DNA from: Thermodesulfobacteriaceae bacterium
GTDB lineage: Bacteria; Desulfobacterota; Dissulfuribacteria; Dissulfuribacterales; UBA3076
Assembly: GCA_012961845.1 (NCBI GenBank)
Contig: DTYO01000145.1
Span: 1-6,154 of the forward strand
Direction of reading: 5' to 3'
DNA length: 6,154 bases
Under the pieces are notes generated by a model. It searched no databases. It had not been told where the DNA came from and worked only from the letters and a program-made list of their open reading frames with translations. Positions within the stretch are counted from its first letter, which is position 1. Each line of letters starts with the position of its first letter. This document shows, in pieces, positions 4,809 through 6,154 of the stretch. Both the position numbers and the translations under genes were made by a program.

Positions 4809-6154
4809 GTGATATCGTCCTGATCGTTTCCGGGATCAAGCACTTTACAGAGTATGGTTCCTTTGTGCGGCCTGATCGTCAGGCTGTCTCCTTTGGATAC
4901 CTGTGAGGCCTGTTTTACAATCATGCCGCTGCCTGTATGATAAACAAGACTGTATCCTCTGGAAAGTACAGCCAGGGGGCTGATCGAATCCAGTTTGCCG
5001 GTCAGTCTGGTAAAGCTGTTATGCTTTCTCTCCATATAGAGAGCCGCTGCGTGGACGAGCCTTCGTGATATTATCCTGAAATCCGACCTGGCCGCTGCAA
5101 TCCGTCTCTTGGGGTCCTGGTATGCCAGGCGTTCCCTGATGTCAAACTCGGTGTTCCTGAGAGAGCTGATGCGGTTTTGAATCAGTGAATGAAGCCTTGA
5201 AGTCAGGTCGTCCAGCAGCAGCTTCCTGTTAATGAGACTCTTTTCGGGATCTTTCAAGTGTTGTTTTAGCACTTCGAGCCTGCGCCGTGCCTTTTCGATT
5301 CGGTGAAATACGAGAGTATGCATACGCTTTTCGAGATCAGCGACTCTGCCCTGGAGTTCTTTTCTGGGCGGAAGGATGATATGGGCTGCAGCAGTGGGAG
5401 TGGCCGCTCTGCAGTCGGCTACCAGATCCGATATGGTGAAATCAATTTCATGTCCTACTGCTGATACAACCGGGATGGAGCAGCGGAATATTTCCCAGGC
5501 AAGTTCTTCATCATTGAAGGCCCAGAGGTCTTCAATGGAGCCGCCGCCTCTGGCGAGTACTGCCACATCTCCTGCCACCGCATTCTTCTGGACCGTTTTC
5601 AGGGCCAGGCGGATTTCTTCCGCCGCACCCCCGCCCTGAACCTGAACCGGGCAGAGAATAATTCCTATTCCAGGATGGCGCTGGTGGGCGTGACGGACGA
5701 AGTCTCTAAAGGCTGCACCTGTGGGCGATGTGATTAAAAAGATCCTTCCCGGCATCAGGGGGAGGGGGGCCTTGTGTTCTGAGGCGAAAAGCCCTTCACT
5801 GTCGAGTCTGGCCTTCAGCCTGTCGAATTCCTGCCTGAGAAGACCCTGCCCCCATGGCTCTGCAGTATCTGCGACAAGCTGAAGATCTCCCCTGGCTGTA
5901 TAGACGTTGAGCCTGCCGAAACACAGAACGTGCTGACCGTCTTCCATGGTAAAAGGGAGGGCCCGGACCTGTTGTCTGAACATGACAACTCTTATCTGTG
6001 ACCGGCTGTCTTTGAGTGTGAAATAGGCGTGTCCCGAGGAAGGTCTTCTGAAATTGGACACCTCTCCTTCAAGCCAGATGGTTCTCAAATCGCCTTCTAT
6101 GACGGACTGGACTCTGAACAGCAGTTCGGTCACTTTCCAGACCTCTCTGAAGTA
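4805..6154 (-). CDS. xseA: exodeoxyribonuclease VII large subunit (5' end beyond window)
   Basis: The large, catalytic subunit of exonuclease VII, which degrades single-stranded DNA from both ends to short oligonucleotides in repair. Numbering is from the in-frame GTG at 6133. An N-terminal OB fold (about 1-95) contains IWLEGEVSNF and SSGHAYFTLKD. The catalytic domain (about 125-255) contains TSPTGAAFRD, ARGGGSIEDLWAFNDEE and SAVGHEIDFT. Asp144, Arg195, His228 and Asp231 fit the positions and spacing of the key residues I recall for E. coli XseA. A charged coiled-coil region (about 255-380) binds small subunits, and LSRGYS (390-395) is the conserved tail motif. The GTG at 6133 encodes the Val of the family's N-terminal V-x-E-L motif, and the frame stays open to 6154 (YFREVWK precedes it). 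The true start is therefore outside the window. The gene is coupled to the M23 peptidase by a 4-base overlap. No xseB is visible. Confidence 0.95.
   Translation of the reverse strand, partial: YFREVWKVTELLFRVQSVIEGDLRTIWLEGEVSNFRRPSSGHAYFTLKDSRSQIRVVMFRQQVRALPFTMEDGQHVLCFGRLNVYTARGDLQLVADTAEPWGQGLLRQEFDRLKARLDSEGLFASEHKAPLPLMPGRIFLITSPTGAAFRDFVRHAHQRHPGIGIILCPVQVQGGGAAEEIRLALKTVQKNAVAGDVAVLARGGGSIEDLWAFNDEELAWEIFRCSIPVVSAVGHEIDFTISDLVADCRAATPTAAAHIILPPRKELQGRVADLEKRMHTLVFHRIEKARRRLEVLKQHLKDPEKSLINRKLLLDDLTSRLHSLIQNRISSLRNTEFDIRERLAYQDPKRRIAAARSDFRIISRRLVHAAALYMERKHNSFTRLTGKLDSISPLAVLSRGYSLVYHTGSGMIVKQASQVSKGDSLTIRPHKGTILCKVLDPGNDQDDIT

Overview
The window reads as ordinary chromosomal DNA of a flagellated, Gram-negative-type bacterium, most likely a deltaproteobacterium (Desulfobacterota). 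This is an inference from three things: the style of the XseA and M23 proteins and their overlapping order, a PAS sensor kinase with a Cys-rich loop, and a FlaG homologue. Base composition looks moderate (around half GC) except for the first ~110 bases, which are visibly GC-richer. No rRNA, tRNA, CRISPR array or insertion sequence was recognised.

Layout, left to right. Positions 1-110 hold a long imperfect hairpin (27-91) resembling the folded recombination site of an integron cassette, though without a canonical core. A possible 45-residue ORF follows (175-312), whose stop overlaps the next start as ATGA. Then come a soluble PAS histidine kinase (309-1382) and a TrkH-type potassium transporter (1589-3085), both on the plus strand. 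They are separated by 206 bases that hold an unexplained open frame in phase with the kinase. Convergent to these, on the minus strand, are flaG (3146-3556), a secreted or membrane-anchored M23 metallopeptidase (3882-4808), and the large subunit of exodeoxyribonuclease VII, xseA (4805 to the right edge, 5' end missing). The 325-base gap 3557-3881 holds no convincing gene. It has a good minus-strand terminator candidate, a second bidirectional hairpin, a weak promoter candidate for flaG and two short perfect palindromes.

How the genes relate. xseA and the M23 gene share a 4-base ATGA overlap and are almost certainly one transcript, ending near 3788-3817. flaG appears to be transcribed separately. 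The kinase and trkH are codirectional and could be linked functionally, with the kinase sensing redox or ionic state and TrkH moving potassium. However, no response regulator, TrkA subunit or xseB lies inside the window, so this stays a hypothesis. I found no convincing new multi-gene system. The most intriguing signals are the attC-like hairpin at the left edge, the coupled small ORF before the kinase, and the three-cysteine loop in its PAS domain.
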